64,000 nucleotides of DNA from Nitrospirota bacterium (GTDB taxonomy: Bacteria; Nitrospirota; Thermodesulfovibrionia; Thermodesulfovibrionales; JdFR-88), in contig JAKBYX010000001.1 of NCBI GenBank assembly GCA_021840255.1, forward strand, positions 310,001-374,000. The letters are read 5' to 3'. Both the position numbers and the translations under genes were made by a program. How positions within the stretch are numbered: position 1 is the first letter of the stretch; each line of letters begins with the position of its first letter. Positions 51,399 through 59,220 of this stretch are shown here, piece by piece. The notes beneath the pieces are model-generated. The model did not search any database and had not been told where the DNA came from. It worked only from the letters and a program-made list of their open reading frames with translations.

Positions 51399-51989
51399 AT
51401 GGCGATTAGGACGGCTATAAAATGGGAGAACGATTTTGCGTCGGCCCTGGAGAGGGCAAAAAAAGAGAACAAGCCCCTTTTCCATGATTTCTGGTTCGAC
51501 GGCTGACTGGGCTGCGCGGCGATGAATGCGGGTCCGTATTCAGAGGAAAAAGTGCAGAGGTTCCTTGAGGAGGAGTTCGTGCCCTTGAAAAGCCAGTGTT
51601 TCTGGAAGGAACGCACGGAGCTTATGAAACAGTTCGATGTAATATGGACGCCTACCTTCCTTTTCCAGGATGCCGGCGGCAAGGTGCACAGAAAGCTGGT
51701 CGGGGCCCTTCCGTCTGACGATTTCCTGGCGCAGCTGAAAGTGGGCAAGGGGATGGTGTTTCTGGAGATGGAGCGCAACGAGGACGCAATAAAGTGGCTC
51801 CAGATGGCCATCGATGAACACCCGGATGCCGGGGTTGTGCCGGAGGCGGTCTTCTTCCTGGGCGTTGCCAGGTACAAAGCGACCCATGAAGCGGGCGCTC
51901 TGCGGAACATATACGACGCGCTTACGCAAAAATATCCTCAAAGCGAATGGGCGCGCCGCGCACTGCCTTACGCGCAGATACCGGGATAA
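51399..51989 (+). CDS. thioredoxin-like protein with an in-frame TGA: probable selenoprotein (Sec36-x-x-Cys39)
   Basis: ATG 51399 with GGAGG 6 nt upstream opens MAIRTAIKWENDFASALERA then KENKPLFHDFWFDG, followed by TGA at 51504-51506, then LGCAAMNAGPYSEEKV and a full thioredoxin-like body with a cis-Pro in FDVIWTPTFLFQD and a helical C-terminal region, stopping at 51987. The TGA occupies the first Cys of the CxxC motif, giving U-L-G-C. This is exactly where selenocysteine replaces Cys in redox proteins. A hairpin with a GGTC loop at 51523-51542 fits a bacterial SECIS. SelB is encoded at 59221. If TGA is read as a stop, only a downstream fragment from 51522 would be called. Convergent with recO. 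Confidence 0.82.
51523..51542 (+). promoter_or_regulatory. candidate bacterial SECIS hairpin
   Basis: TGAATGCG (51523-51530) pairs with CGTATTCA (51535-51542), eight pairs including one G-U. The apical loop is GGTC (51531-51534). The loop begins 24 nt after the TGA, within the usual range, and has the same GGUC as the Escherichia coli fdhF element, with G in the first two positions as SelB binding needs. All of it lies inside the open frame. Confidence 0.72.
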
Positions 51990-52041
51990 CGGGAGCCTGG
52001 TCCTTTTGCAGCCAGCAGCAGATTTTGAGAGCGGTTCTAAA

Positions 52042-52770
52042 CTAAAACTTCGCGGAGCGGATGTGCACGTTTACGCCCTCGGTGAAGTGGAGCTCCACGA
52101 ACCGCTCAAGCTCTGTAAGCAGGGCTCCGGAGGGTTTTATCCTTGAGAGTTTTTCAAGCGGAAAGGCGCTGAGGCTTTTGTGCATGGCGATAAGCGCGGC
52201 GGAAAGCCCCAGCGCCGGGCCTTCTTTTTTGCCTTTTTTGCACCCCCCGCACAAAAGGGCGCCGTCGCGCGGATAGAACACCTGGGCCTGCCCTCCGCAG
52301 CGCGCGCAGCCGTTCAATGCCGGGGCGTATCCGGCCAGCTCCATCAGCCTCATTTTAAAGACAAGCGGCACCAACGCGGAGGCGGGGTCTTTCTCCAATC
52401 CGTCCAGCCCCCAAAGCAGAAGCGCGAAGGCATCCGGGTTGTTCCGGCCATCTGAAGGCAGGAGCTTCAGCGCCAGCTCCGCGAACTGGCACGCCTTCAG
52501 GAACACCGGTATATTTTCCCTGAGCGGATGGAAGCTCCTTATGATGTCCGACTGCGTGAGTTTTGGAAGGTTTGCGTCTTCCCTGCCGGTCAGCGCGATG
52601 CGGGCGTAGGTGAAGGGTTCCAGGCTTCCGCCGAAGCGGCTTTTTATCTTCCTGGGGCTTTTGGCAAAGGCGCTGCGGGTCCCGAAATCTTTCGTGAGGT
52701 ATTCGATTATGAGATCGGCCTCGCCAAGGGTGCGGCTCCTTAAGACAATGCCCTCGGTCCGCGACGTCAT
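52042..52770 (-). CDS. recO: DNA repair protein RecO
   Basis: A 242-residue RecO: N-terminal OB fold (EGIVLRSRTLGEADLIIEYLT), helical domain, and a zinc finger (CARCGGQ ... CGGCKKG). It loads RecA on SSB-coated DNA with RecR in the RecFOR pathway. RecJ is also in the window. It lies in a minus-strand run after the nuclease gene (24-nt gap) and is convergent with the selenoprotein candidate. Confidence 0.93.
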   Translation of the reverse strand: MTSRTEGIVLRSRTLGEADLIIEYLTKDFGTRSAFAKSPRKIKSRFGGSLEPFTYARIALTGREDANLPKLTQSDIIRSFHPLRENIPVFLKACQFAELALKLLPSDGRNNPDAFALLLWGLDGLEKDPASALVPLVFKMRLMELAGYAPALNGCARCGGQAQVFYPRDGALLCGGCKKGKKEGPALGLSAALIAMHKSLSAFPLEKLSRIKPSGALLTELERFVELHFTEGVNVHIRSAKF

Positions 52771-52794
52771 CTACATCCCGTCCGCCATCCCCAT

Positions 52795-53247
52795 CTACAT
52801 TATGTTGCCGAAGTCCTCGGGCTTCAGGTTCTTAAGCCACTCCTCCAGCTCGTCGGAATTCTTCAGCTCAAGTATGCTGTCCTCGACGAAGATGGGGGCG
52901 CTCATCCTGAGGGCCACGGCAACCGCATCGGAAGGCCTGGAGTCCACGGGGGTCTCTCTCTTGCCGTCGGTCAGGTGGATAAGGGCGTAATACGTGTTTT
53001 CCTGGAGGTCCGTAATGATGATCCTGCTTACCTTCAGCTTGAGGTCGTCTATGATGTTTCTTATGAGGTCATGGGTAAGAGGCCTTGGCGTGGTCACCTT
53101 ACCAAGGGCCAGTGCAATGGAGTCCGCCTCGGGCTTGCCTATCCATATGGGAAGCGTGGAGGTCCCTTCTGTTTCCCTGAGAAGCAGTATGTACATATTG
53201 CTCCTGGGATCAAACAAAAGCCCTTCCACCTTCATTTCTATGAGCAT
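52795..53247 (-). CDS. bifunctional nuclease-family protein (DUF151)
   Basis: 150 residues with the DUF151 signature: GLLFDPRSNMYILLLRETEGTS, LPIWIGKPEADSIALAL, RPLTHDLIRNIIDDL, and VDSRPSDAVAVALRMSAPIFVE. Members have reported DNase/RNase activity. Usual length. Position between era and recO suggests the same transcript. Confidence 0.88.
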   Translation of the reverse strand: MLIEMKVEGLLFDPRSNMYILLLRETEGTSTLPIWIGKPEADSIALALGKVTTPRPLTHDLIRNIIDDLKLKVSRIIITDLQENTYYALIHLTDGKRETPVDSRPSDAVAVALRMSAPIFVEDSILELKNSDELEEWLKNLKPEDFGNIM

Positions 53248-53313
53248 GTCTTCGCCAAAACCCGCCTTTTTCAGCTTTTCACTGAATTTTTTTTAAAACA
53301 AAAAACAAAAGGA

Positions 53314-54285
53314 TCAAAACCCAAGCTCGGATATGGACTTTGTGTCCGAACGCCAGTCCTTCTTCAGCTTCACCCATATTTCTAAAAAGACCCTGGCATT
53401 AAGCAGCTTTTCCGCTTCGAGCCTTGCCGCCTGCCCGATCTCCTTGAGCATGCGCCCGCTCTTACCTATTATAATACCTTTCTGGCTGTCCCGCTCCACC
53501 CAGATGTCCGCGTTGATGCGCACCAGCCCGCGGGCCCCGCTGGCTGATCCGCCCTCTCCCTGGGGCTCCTCCCACCGCGTGATCTCCACGGCCACGGCAT
53601 GAGGGACCTCTTCGAAGGTGGCCTCCATTACTTTCTCCCTTATTATCTCAGAAACCATGAATCTTTCAAGCTGGTCGGTAACGAGGTCCTCCGGATAGTA
53701 CATGGGCCCCTCCGGCAGGTAGGCGGGGAGTCTTCCCAGCAGGACGTCCACCCCGTCGCCTGTGAGAGCGGAAATGGGGAACACCTCAGCAAAGGGGTAA
53801 AGCTCCGCATACGCCTGGATAACGGGCAGCAGCTTGGATTTCCGGACGGTGTCCACCTTGTTTATGACCAGGAACAAAGATATCTTTTTGGACAGCCTGC
53901 CTTTTTTACCGCCGGTTATGAGGTCCAGTATGTCTTTTTCCGCCTCGCCGGGGAACTTGGGCTCCACCATGAAAAGGATAACGTCCACCTCGCGCATGGC
54001 GTCTCGCGCCTCCCTCATCATGGCCTCGTCCAGCTTGGTGTGGAGCTTTTTATGTATGCCGGGGGTGTCCATGAAGACTATCTGCGCGCCTTCGAGCGTT
54101 TTTATCCCTATGATGCGGTTGCGCGTGGTCTGGGGTTTTTTGGTTACTATGGAGACCTTCTGCCCCAGGATGGTGTTAAGCAGGGTGGATTTGCCCGCGT
54201 TGGGCCTGCCGATTATGGAAACATACCCGGAGCGGAACGTTTTGGTTTCTTTGTTTTCGCCTTCGTTTTTTTCTTTTTCTTCCAT
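53314..54285 (-). CDS. era: GTPase Era
   Basis: About 323 residues: G1 GRPNAGKSTLLN, G2 near TTRNRIIG, G3 DTPGIH, G4 NKVDTV, and a C-terminal KH domain with IIGKSGRMLKEIGQAAR. Era binds 16S rRNA near its 3' end for 30S assembly. ATG 54285 is chosen. The first 18 residues are an A-rich-encoded Glu/Lys/Asn stretch (EEKEKNEGENKETK), longer than usual in Era. Confidence 0.94.
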   Translation of the reverse strand: MEEKEKNEGENKETKTFRSGYVSIIGRPNAGKSTLLNTILGQKVSIVTKKPQTTRNRIIGIKTLEGAQIVFMDTPGIHKKLHTKLDEAMMREARDAMREVDVILFMVEPKFPGEAEKDILDLITGGKKGRLSKKISLFLVINKVDTVRKSKLLPVIQAYAELYPFAEVFPISALTGDGVDVLLGRLPAYLPEGPMYYPEDLVTDQLERFMVSEIIREKVMEATFEEVPHAVAVEITRWEEPQGEGGSASGARGLVRINADIWVERDSQKGIIIGKSGRMLKEIGQAARLEAEKLLNARVFLEIWVKLKKDWRSDTKSISELGF

Positions 54286-54401
54286 CACTTAAGTGTAAGG
54301 CGGCGGGCGTGTTTATTGCAAGAGCACTTTATAAAAGCGGGCTGGGCGCTGGCGTAGAAAAGCGAAAGCCGCCCATCACCTGAGCGGCTTCAAATTAAAC
54401 C

Positions 54402-55592
54402 TTAAAACGCCGCGAGCGCCTTCTTTATCCTCTCCAGCCCCTTTTCTATCTCCCCGATGCCAGTGGCGTAAGACAGCCTTATGAAGTCATCGTCCCCGAA
54501 AGCGTCTCCGGGCACCACTGCCACATTGGCCTTCTCCAGAAGATACATGGCAAGCTTCGAGGAAGAGGATATCTCCGGAGACCTGCCGTACAGGGCGCTG
54601 GTGTTCGGGAAGGCATAGAACGCGCCGGTGGGCGGGACGCACTTGATGCCGGGGATGGCGTTCAGACCATCCACAATGAACCTTCGTCTCTTGTCGAATT
54701 GGGCGGCCATGGCCTTTACCGAATCCTGCGGCCCGTTAAGCGCCTCGATGGCCGCTGCCTGGGCTATGGATGTAGGATTGGAGGTAGACTGGCTCTGCAT
54801 GGAGGTCATCGCCTTTATGAGCGGGGCGGGCCCGGCGGCATACCCTATCCTCCAGCCGGTCATGGAATACGCCTTTGAAACCCCGTTTATGACTATCGTC
54901 CTTTTTTTGATCTCCTCTCCAAGCGAGGCGATGCTTACGTGCTCCGCGCCGTCATAGAGGAGCTTTTCATATATCTCGTCCGATATGACATAGATGCCCC
55001 TTTCCACGGCGATCTGCGCGATCCTGGCCAGGGCCTCACGGCCGTATGAAAAGCCCGTCGGATTGGATGGAGAGTTAAGTATGAGGGCCTTCGTCTTCCC
55101 TGTTATCCCCTTTTCAAAAGCGGCGGGGTCCAGGAGGAACCTGTCCGCCTCGAGCGTTTTTATAAAAACCGGTTTTGCCCCGGCAAGCGTGGCCTGCTCC
55201 GGATAGCTAACCCAGTAGGGGGCGGGGATGAGCACTTCATCTCCCGGGTCCAGGAGGGCCTGCATGGTGTTATAAAGGCTGTGCTTCGCGCCGCAGGAGA
55301 CCAGTATCTCCGCGCGTTCGTACTTAAGCCCGTTGTCCTTTTCAAGCTTCCCGATTATGGCGTCCTTCAGCTTGTCCGTTCCGCCCACGGGCGTATATTT
55401 GGTAAACCCGTCCCTTATCGCCTTTATGGCCGCCTCTTTGATGTTTTCCGGAGTGTCGAAATCCGGCTCGCCCACGCCGAAACTTATTACGTCTATCCCC
55501 TGGGCCTTCATCGCCTTGGCCTTGGAATCTATGGCTAAGGTGGGTGAAGGTTTTATCTCTTTTGCCCGCGATGAGAGCATTTTATCTTGCAT
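54402..55592 (-). CDS. aspartate aminotransferase-like class I aminotransferase
   Basis: A 396-residue PLP fold I enzyme: VISFGVGEPDFDTPENIKEAA, NSPSNPTGFSYGREAL, VISDEIYEKLLYDG, PLP lysine in INGVSKAYSMTGWRIGYAAGP, and the C-terminal RLSYATG with the carboxylate-binding Arg. Typical of aspartate aminotransferase of the thermophile/Bacillus subclass. It precedes era on the minus strand. Confidence 0.9.
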   Translation of the reverse strand: MQDKMLSSRAKEIKPSPTLAIDSKAKAMKAQGIDVISFGVGEPDFDTPENIKEAAIKAIRDGFTKYTPVGGTDKLKDAIIGKLEKDNGLKYERAEILVSCGAKHSLYNTMQALLDPGDEVLIPAPYWVSYPEQATLAGAKPVFIKTLEADRFLLDPAAFEKGITGKTKALILNSPSNPTGFSYGREALARIAQIAVERGIYVISDEIYEKLLYDGAEHVSIASLGEEIKKRTIVINGVSKAYSMTGWRIGYAAGPAPLIKAMTSMQSQSTSNPTSIAQAAAIEALNGPQDSVKAMAAQFDKRRRFIVDGLNAIPGIKCVPPTGAFYAFPNTSALYGRSPEISSSSKLAMYLLEKANVAVVPGDAFGDDDFIRLSYATGIGEIEKGLERIKKALAAF

Positions 55593-55761
55593 TTAATATT
55601 TCCGGCCTCCGTAATTTTTGTTTTTTTTATTTTTTAATCTTTTTGGATTTGGATTTGGATTTTACCACACCAGCAAAAAATGATAAAATAAGGAAGTTAT
55701 TAAAGGAAAATATTTATAAAATGGGTCTTCAAAAAATCCAATAAAAGGAGATAAAACGAAG

Positions 55762-55947
55762 ATGAAGAAACCAGTGGTTGATTTTGACACGTGCGTGGGA
55801 TGCGGTTCCTGCGTTGAGCTTTGCCCGGCGGTGTTCGAGCTTAAGGACGATAAAGCCTATGTCATCAATGCCGAGGGCTGCTCCACTTGCGACTGCGAAG
55901 CCGCCGCCGGCGTTTGCCCCGTTGAGGCAATAACACTGACAGATTAA
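55762..55947 (+). CDS. small [4Fe-4S] ferredoxin
   Basis: 61 residues with CVGCGSCVELCP (three cluster Cys residues and one more) and a final ligand in GVCPVEAITLTD, a single [4Fe-4S] site with extra cysteines in GCSTCDCEAA of unknown role. A low-potential electron carrier. AAAGGAG is 12 nt before ATG 55762. It stands alone with a strong terminator after it. Confidence 0.92.
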   Translation: MKKPVVDFDTCVGCGSCVELCPAVFELKDDKAYVINAEGCSTCDCEAAAGVCPVEAITLTD

Positions 55948-55963
55948 GAAAAATTTAGCAATA

Positions 55964-55997
55964 AAAAAAGGCCCGGAATTTCTTCCGGGCCTTTTTT
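55964..55997. terminator. rho-independent terminator after the ferredoxin gene
   Basis: GGCCCGGAA (55970-55978) pairs with TTCCGGGCC (55983-55991), A6 before and T6 after. Works in both directions, so it could also serve rnc on the minus strand. Confidence 0.9.
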
Positions 55998-56010
55998 GTT
56001 AAATGCATTA

Positions 56011-56030
56011 CCCTGTAGCAAGCTATAGGG
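56011..56030. repeat. intergenic hairpin CCCTGTAGC-AA-GCTATAGGG
   Basis: A near-perfect 9-bp inverted repeat with a 2-base centre, also similar to the motif at 10366-10381. It stands between the terminator and rnc. Confidence 0.45.
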
Positions 56031-56039
56031 AACCTCAAT

Positions 56040-56786
56040 TTAAACGTCCCCTTCTTTTTCCTCCAGTTTCAGCTTTTCAAGCGCCTCGCGGGCGGCCCGG
56101 CTTTGCGCCTCCTTCTTGGTCCTGCCCTCGCCGCGCCCGTAGGACTTGCCGGATATGTAGACCCCGGCCGTAAAGAGCTTCTCGTGCTCCCTGCCTTCTT
56201 CTTTCAATAGTTTATAGACCGGCAGGCTGCCCATCACTTTCTGGCAGAGTTCCTGGAGCTCCGTCTTGGGGTCCCGCGACTCGCCGCTTTCGATTATCGC
56301 CTCCAGCTTCTCCCTGAATATACCGATAACCGCCTTTTTGGCCGCTTCGTAGCCGCCGTCCAGGTAAATGGCCCCTATCATGGCCTCGAATGCCCCGGCA
56401 AGGATGGACTGCTTTGTGCTGCCCCCCGTGCCGGCTTCCCCTTTGCCAAGGAGCAGGTATGAGCCAAGCCCCAGGCCGTCGGCCGCTTTTGCCAGCTCCT
56501 GCCCGCGCACCATCTGGCTTCTTATCCTGGACATCTGGGCTTCGTCAAGGCCAGTATGATACAGGTATTCAGAAAAAACAAGCTCGACAACCGCATCCCC
56601 AAGGTATTCAAGACGTTCATTATGGGCCCTGATGCCACCTTTTTTATCGCCGCAGTAGGACCTGTGGGTCAGGGCCTGCCGTAGCAGCTCCTCGTTCCTG
56701 AAGACATGGCCCAGTTTTTCTGCCGGGTCAAAAAGTTTTTTTTCTTTTTCTTTTTCTTTTTCCGGGTTGGGCTTGGGGGCGGTCAA
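56040..56786 (-). CDS. rnc: ribonuclease III
   Basis: About 248 residues: catalytic region LEYLGDAVVELVFSEYLY with the acidic metal site, and a C-terminal double-stranded RNA-binding domain. Processes rRNA and double-stranded RNA. The start is taken as TTG 56786, immediately after the fabF stop (TGATTTG); extending upstream would run inside fabF. The N-terminus NPEKEKEKEKKLFDPAEK is encoded by an A-rich tract. fabF-rnc is a frequent pair. Confidence 0.91.
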   Translation of the reverse strand: MTAPKPNPEKEKEKEKKLFDPAEKLGHVFRNEELLRQALTHRSYCGDKKGGIRAHNERLEYLGDAVVELVFSEYLYHTGLDEAQMSRIRSQMVRGQELAKAADGLGLGSYLLLGKGEAGTGGSTKQSILAGAFEAMIGAIYLDGGYEAAKKAVIGIFREKLEAIIESGESRDPKTELQELCQKVMGSLPVYKLLKEEGREHEKLFTAGVYISGKSYGRGEGRTKKEAQSRAAREALEKLKLEEKEGDV

Positions 56787-56787
56787 A

Positions 56788-58026
56788 TCAGGAAAATCTC
56801 TTGAACAGCAGGCAGGCGTTCGTCCCCCCGAACCCAAAGGAGTTCGAGAGCGAGCAGTCCACGCGCTGCTGCCTGGCTTTATGAGGCACGTAGTCCAGAT
56901 CGCATTCCGGGTCCGGATCGTGAAGGTTTATCGTTGGAGGGATGACGGAATTGACGATGCTGAGGACCGCCACTGCCGCCTCCACGCCGCCCGCCGCGCC
57001 CAGCAGATGGCCGGTCATGGACTTAGTGGAGCTTACGGCTAACTTCCTGGCGTGAGGACCAAAGACTTTTTTTATGGCGGACGTCTCTATCTCGTCACCC
57101 TGCCTGGTAGAGGTCCCGTGCGCGTTGACATATCCCACTTCATGGGCGGATATGCCCGCGTCCCTGAGCGCGCTTGCCATGCACCTGGCCGCACCGTTCC
57201 CGTCCGGGGCGGGAGAGGTTATATGGTATGCGTCAGAGCTCATGCCGAAACCAACCAGCTCCGCATAGATGCGTGCGCCTCTGCGGCGTGCGAACTCCAG
57301 TTCCTCAAGGATCATGACCCCGGCCCCCTCGCCCATAACAAAGCCGTCCCTTCCGGAGTCGAACGGCCTGGAGGCCCCGGCCGGGTTGTCGTTCATTGTA
57401 GAAAGGGCCTTCATGGCGTTAAAGCCGCCGATGGCCATCGGCGTTATAACGGATTCCGTGCCGCCCGCTATCATGGCGTCGGCATCGCCATACTGTATTA
57501 TCCGGAAGGCCTCGCCTATCGAGTGGCTGCCGGTGGCGCACGCGGTTACGGCGGCCGAGTTGGGCCCCTTTGCCCCGAATTTTATCGATACGCTGCCCGA
57601 TGCCAGGTTTATTATCAGCATCGGTATGAAGAAAGGGGTTATGCGCCTGGGCCCTTTTTCCAGATACGCCTGGTGATAACGCTCTATGGTGCCCAGCCCC
57701 CCCATGCCTGCGCCGATAACAACGCCCACGCGCTCCGCGTTGGAAGGGTCTATCGCCAGGCCGGAGTCCTTGACGGCAAACTCCGCGGCGGCCATCGCAA
57801 AGTGGATGAAACGGTCCATCTTTTTGACTTCTTTGGCTTCGATGTAATCTTCAGGGACAAAACCATCCACCTCCCCGGCTATCTGCGTGGGGAAGCCGGT
57901 GGCGTCGAATTGCGTTATTCTCCCTATCCCCGAGCGGCCCTCAACGAGCCCCTTCCATGTTGCCTCCGTCCCTATCCCAATAGGGGAGATGAGGCCCAGG
58001 CCTGTTACTACGACTCTCCGTTTCAT
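56788..58026 (-). CDS. fabF: beta-ketoacyl-ACP synthase II
   Basis: 412 residues with the Cys-His-His active site: [14 protein letters not shown] (catalytic Cys), [15 protein letters not shown] and [15 protein letters not shown]. Catalyses chain elongation in fatty acid synthesis. It sits between acpP (39-nt gap) and rnc. Confidence 0.95.
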   Translation of the reverse strand: MKRRVVVTGLGLISPIGIGTEATWKGLVEGRSGIGRITQFDATGFPTQIAGEVDGFVPEDYIEAKEVKKMDRFIHFAMAAAEFAVKDSGLAIDPSNAERVGVVIGAGMGGLGTIERYHQAYLEKGPRRITPFFIPMLIINLASGSVSIKFGAKGPNSAAVTACATGSHSIGEAFRIIQYGDADAMIAGGTESVITPMAIGGFNAMKALSTMNDNPAGASRPFDSGRDGFVMGEGAGVMILEELEFARRRGARIYAELVGFGMSSDAYHITSPAPDGNGAARCMASALRDAGISAHEVGYVNAHGTSTRQGDEIETSAIKKVFGPHARKLAVSSTKSMTGHLLGAAGGVEAAVAVLSIVNSVIPPTINLHDPDPECDLDYVPHKARQQRVDCSLSNSFGFGGTNACLLFKRFS

Positions 58027-58064
58027 CTGGCGGGCTTTCTTCTTTTATTCTCTATTCCCTTTAA

Positions 58065-58298
58065 TTATTCACCTTTTTTCTTCTTTATGTAATCCACTGC
58101 GTCCTGAACCTTTATTATCTTTTCCGCGTCCTCGTCGGGTATCTCTATGTTGAACCCTTCCTCAAACGCCATTACAAGCTCCACCGTGTCAAGGGAGTCC
58201 GCCCCCAGATCTTCCACAAAGGATGCCTCGGGCTTCACTTCCGCGATATCCACCCCCAACTGCTTGGCTATGATGTCCTTAACGCTCTGCTCTACCAT
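58065..58298 (-). CDS. acpP: acyl carrier protein
   Basis: 77 residues, acidic. The phosphopantetheine Ser is in [18 protein letters not shown] (Ser35). Carries growing acyl chains and may supply acyl groups to the SPT-like enzyme. The fabG-acpP-fabF order is conserved across bacteria. Confidence 0.97.
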   Translation of the reverse strand: MVEQSVKDIIAKQLGVDIAEVKPEASFVEDLGADSLDTVELVMAFEEGFNIEIPDEDAEKIIKVQDAVDYIKKKKGE

Positions 58299-58350
58299 TG
58301 CGTTACCTCCTTATTAATTGCTTTTTTATTTTTTACTTGGGAACACGGCG

Positions 58351-59091
58351 TCACATGTACATGCCGCCGTTTACGTGTATGACCTGCCCGGTAACGTACC
58401 CGGTATCAGGCGAACAGAAAAAAGAGACTGCGCGCGCCACGTCCTCAGGCGTTCCGAATTTGCCGGACGGGATGGAGGCCAGCATCTGGTTCCTGACATC
58501 CTCCGGCAGTTTTTCCGTCATTGCAGTAACGATAAAGCCCGGCGCTACAGCGTTTGCCGTAATGCCCCTGCCTGCGTACTCTTTCGCTATGGTCTTTGTG
58601 AGCCCCACTATGCCGGCCTTTGAGGCGCTGTAATTTGCCTGCCCGGGATTCCCCATGAAGGCCACCACGGAGGCTATGCTTACGATCCTTCCGTATCTCT
58701 GGCGGGACATTATCTTTACCGCCTCTTTGCTGCATAGAAAGACGCTGCGGAGGTTCACGTTGATGACGAGGTCCCAGTCCTCGGGTTTCATCCTCATGAG
58801 CAGCCCGTCCCGGGTGATGCCGGCGTTGTTGATGAGGATATCCAGCCTGCCAAGGTCGTTCTTGATAGCCTCGAAGGTCTTCTCGACATCCTGCGCCTTT
58901 GAGACATCAAGCCCATACGAGCAGGCATCCGCCCCCGTTGCCTTGAGGGCCTCGGCCGTCCCGGCGGCCTCCTCCGGGTTCAGGTCCCCTAGGACAACCT
59001 TTGCGCCCCTTACCGCCAGCTCTTCAGCAATCGAGCGGCCTATGCCCCTGGCCCCGCCGGTTATGAAAGCCACCTGTCCTTTTAAATCCAT
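58351..59091 (-). CDS. fabG: 3-oxoacyl-ACP reductase
   Basis: A 246-residue short-chain dehydrogenase: FITGGARGIGRSIAEELA cofactor motif, NNAGITRDGLLMRM, and catalytic YSASKAGIVGLTK. Reduces 3-oxoacyl-ACP. Leads fabG-acpP-fabF-rnc. Confidence 0.94.
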   Translation of the reverse strand: MDLKGQVAFITGGARGIGRSIAEELAVRGAKVVLGDLNPEEAAGTAEALKATGADACSYGLDVSKAQDVEKTFEAIKNDLGRLDILINNAGITRDGLLMRMKPEDWDLVINVNLRSVFLCSKEAVKIMSRQRYGRIVSIASVVAFMGNPGQANYSASKAGIVGLTKTIAKEYAGRGITANAVAPGFIVTAMTEKLPEDVRNQMLASIPSGKFGTPEDVARAVSFFCSPDTGYVTGQVIHVNGGMYM

Positions 59092-59220
59092 TTTGCGCCA
59101 ATAGCCTCCCCGAATAAATTAACTGTAGATTTTAACAGGAGAATGAAATATTTTTCCATAGCCCGCCCCGGTATGCTCTTGACTTTTCGGGAAGGATGGG
59201 AATCACAGACTTTTTTCTGT

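Noticed and set aside
51504-51506. TGA as a simple nonsense mutation or pseudogene
   Set aside because: The rest of the gene is intact with a good ribosome binding site, the codon hits the redox Cys position, a SECIS-like hairpin follows and SelB is present. A single mutation would be an unlikely coincidence, though it is not excluded without homologs.
51509-51535. Alternative SECIS hairpin with loop GGCGATGAAT
   Set aside because: The loop begins only 11 nt after the TGA, closer than known bacterial SECIS elements. The 51523-51542 hairpin fits the spacing and loop better.
57052-58092. 346-codon open frame antisense to fabF
   Set aside because: Opposite strand of fabF, whose catalytic residues are intact. 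Composition and motifs are meaningless in this frame.
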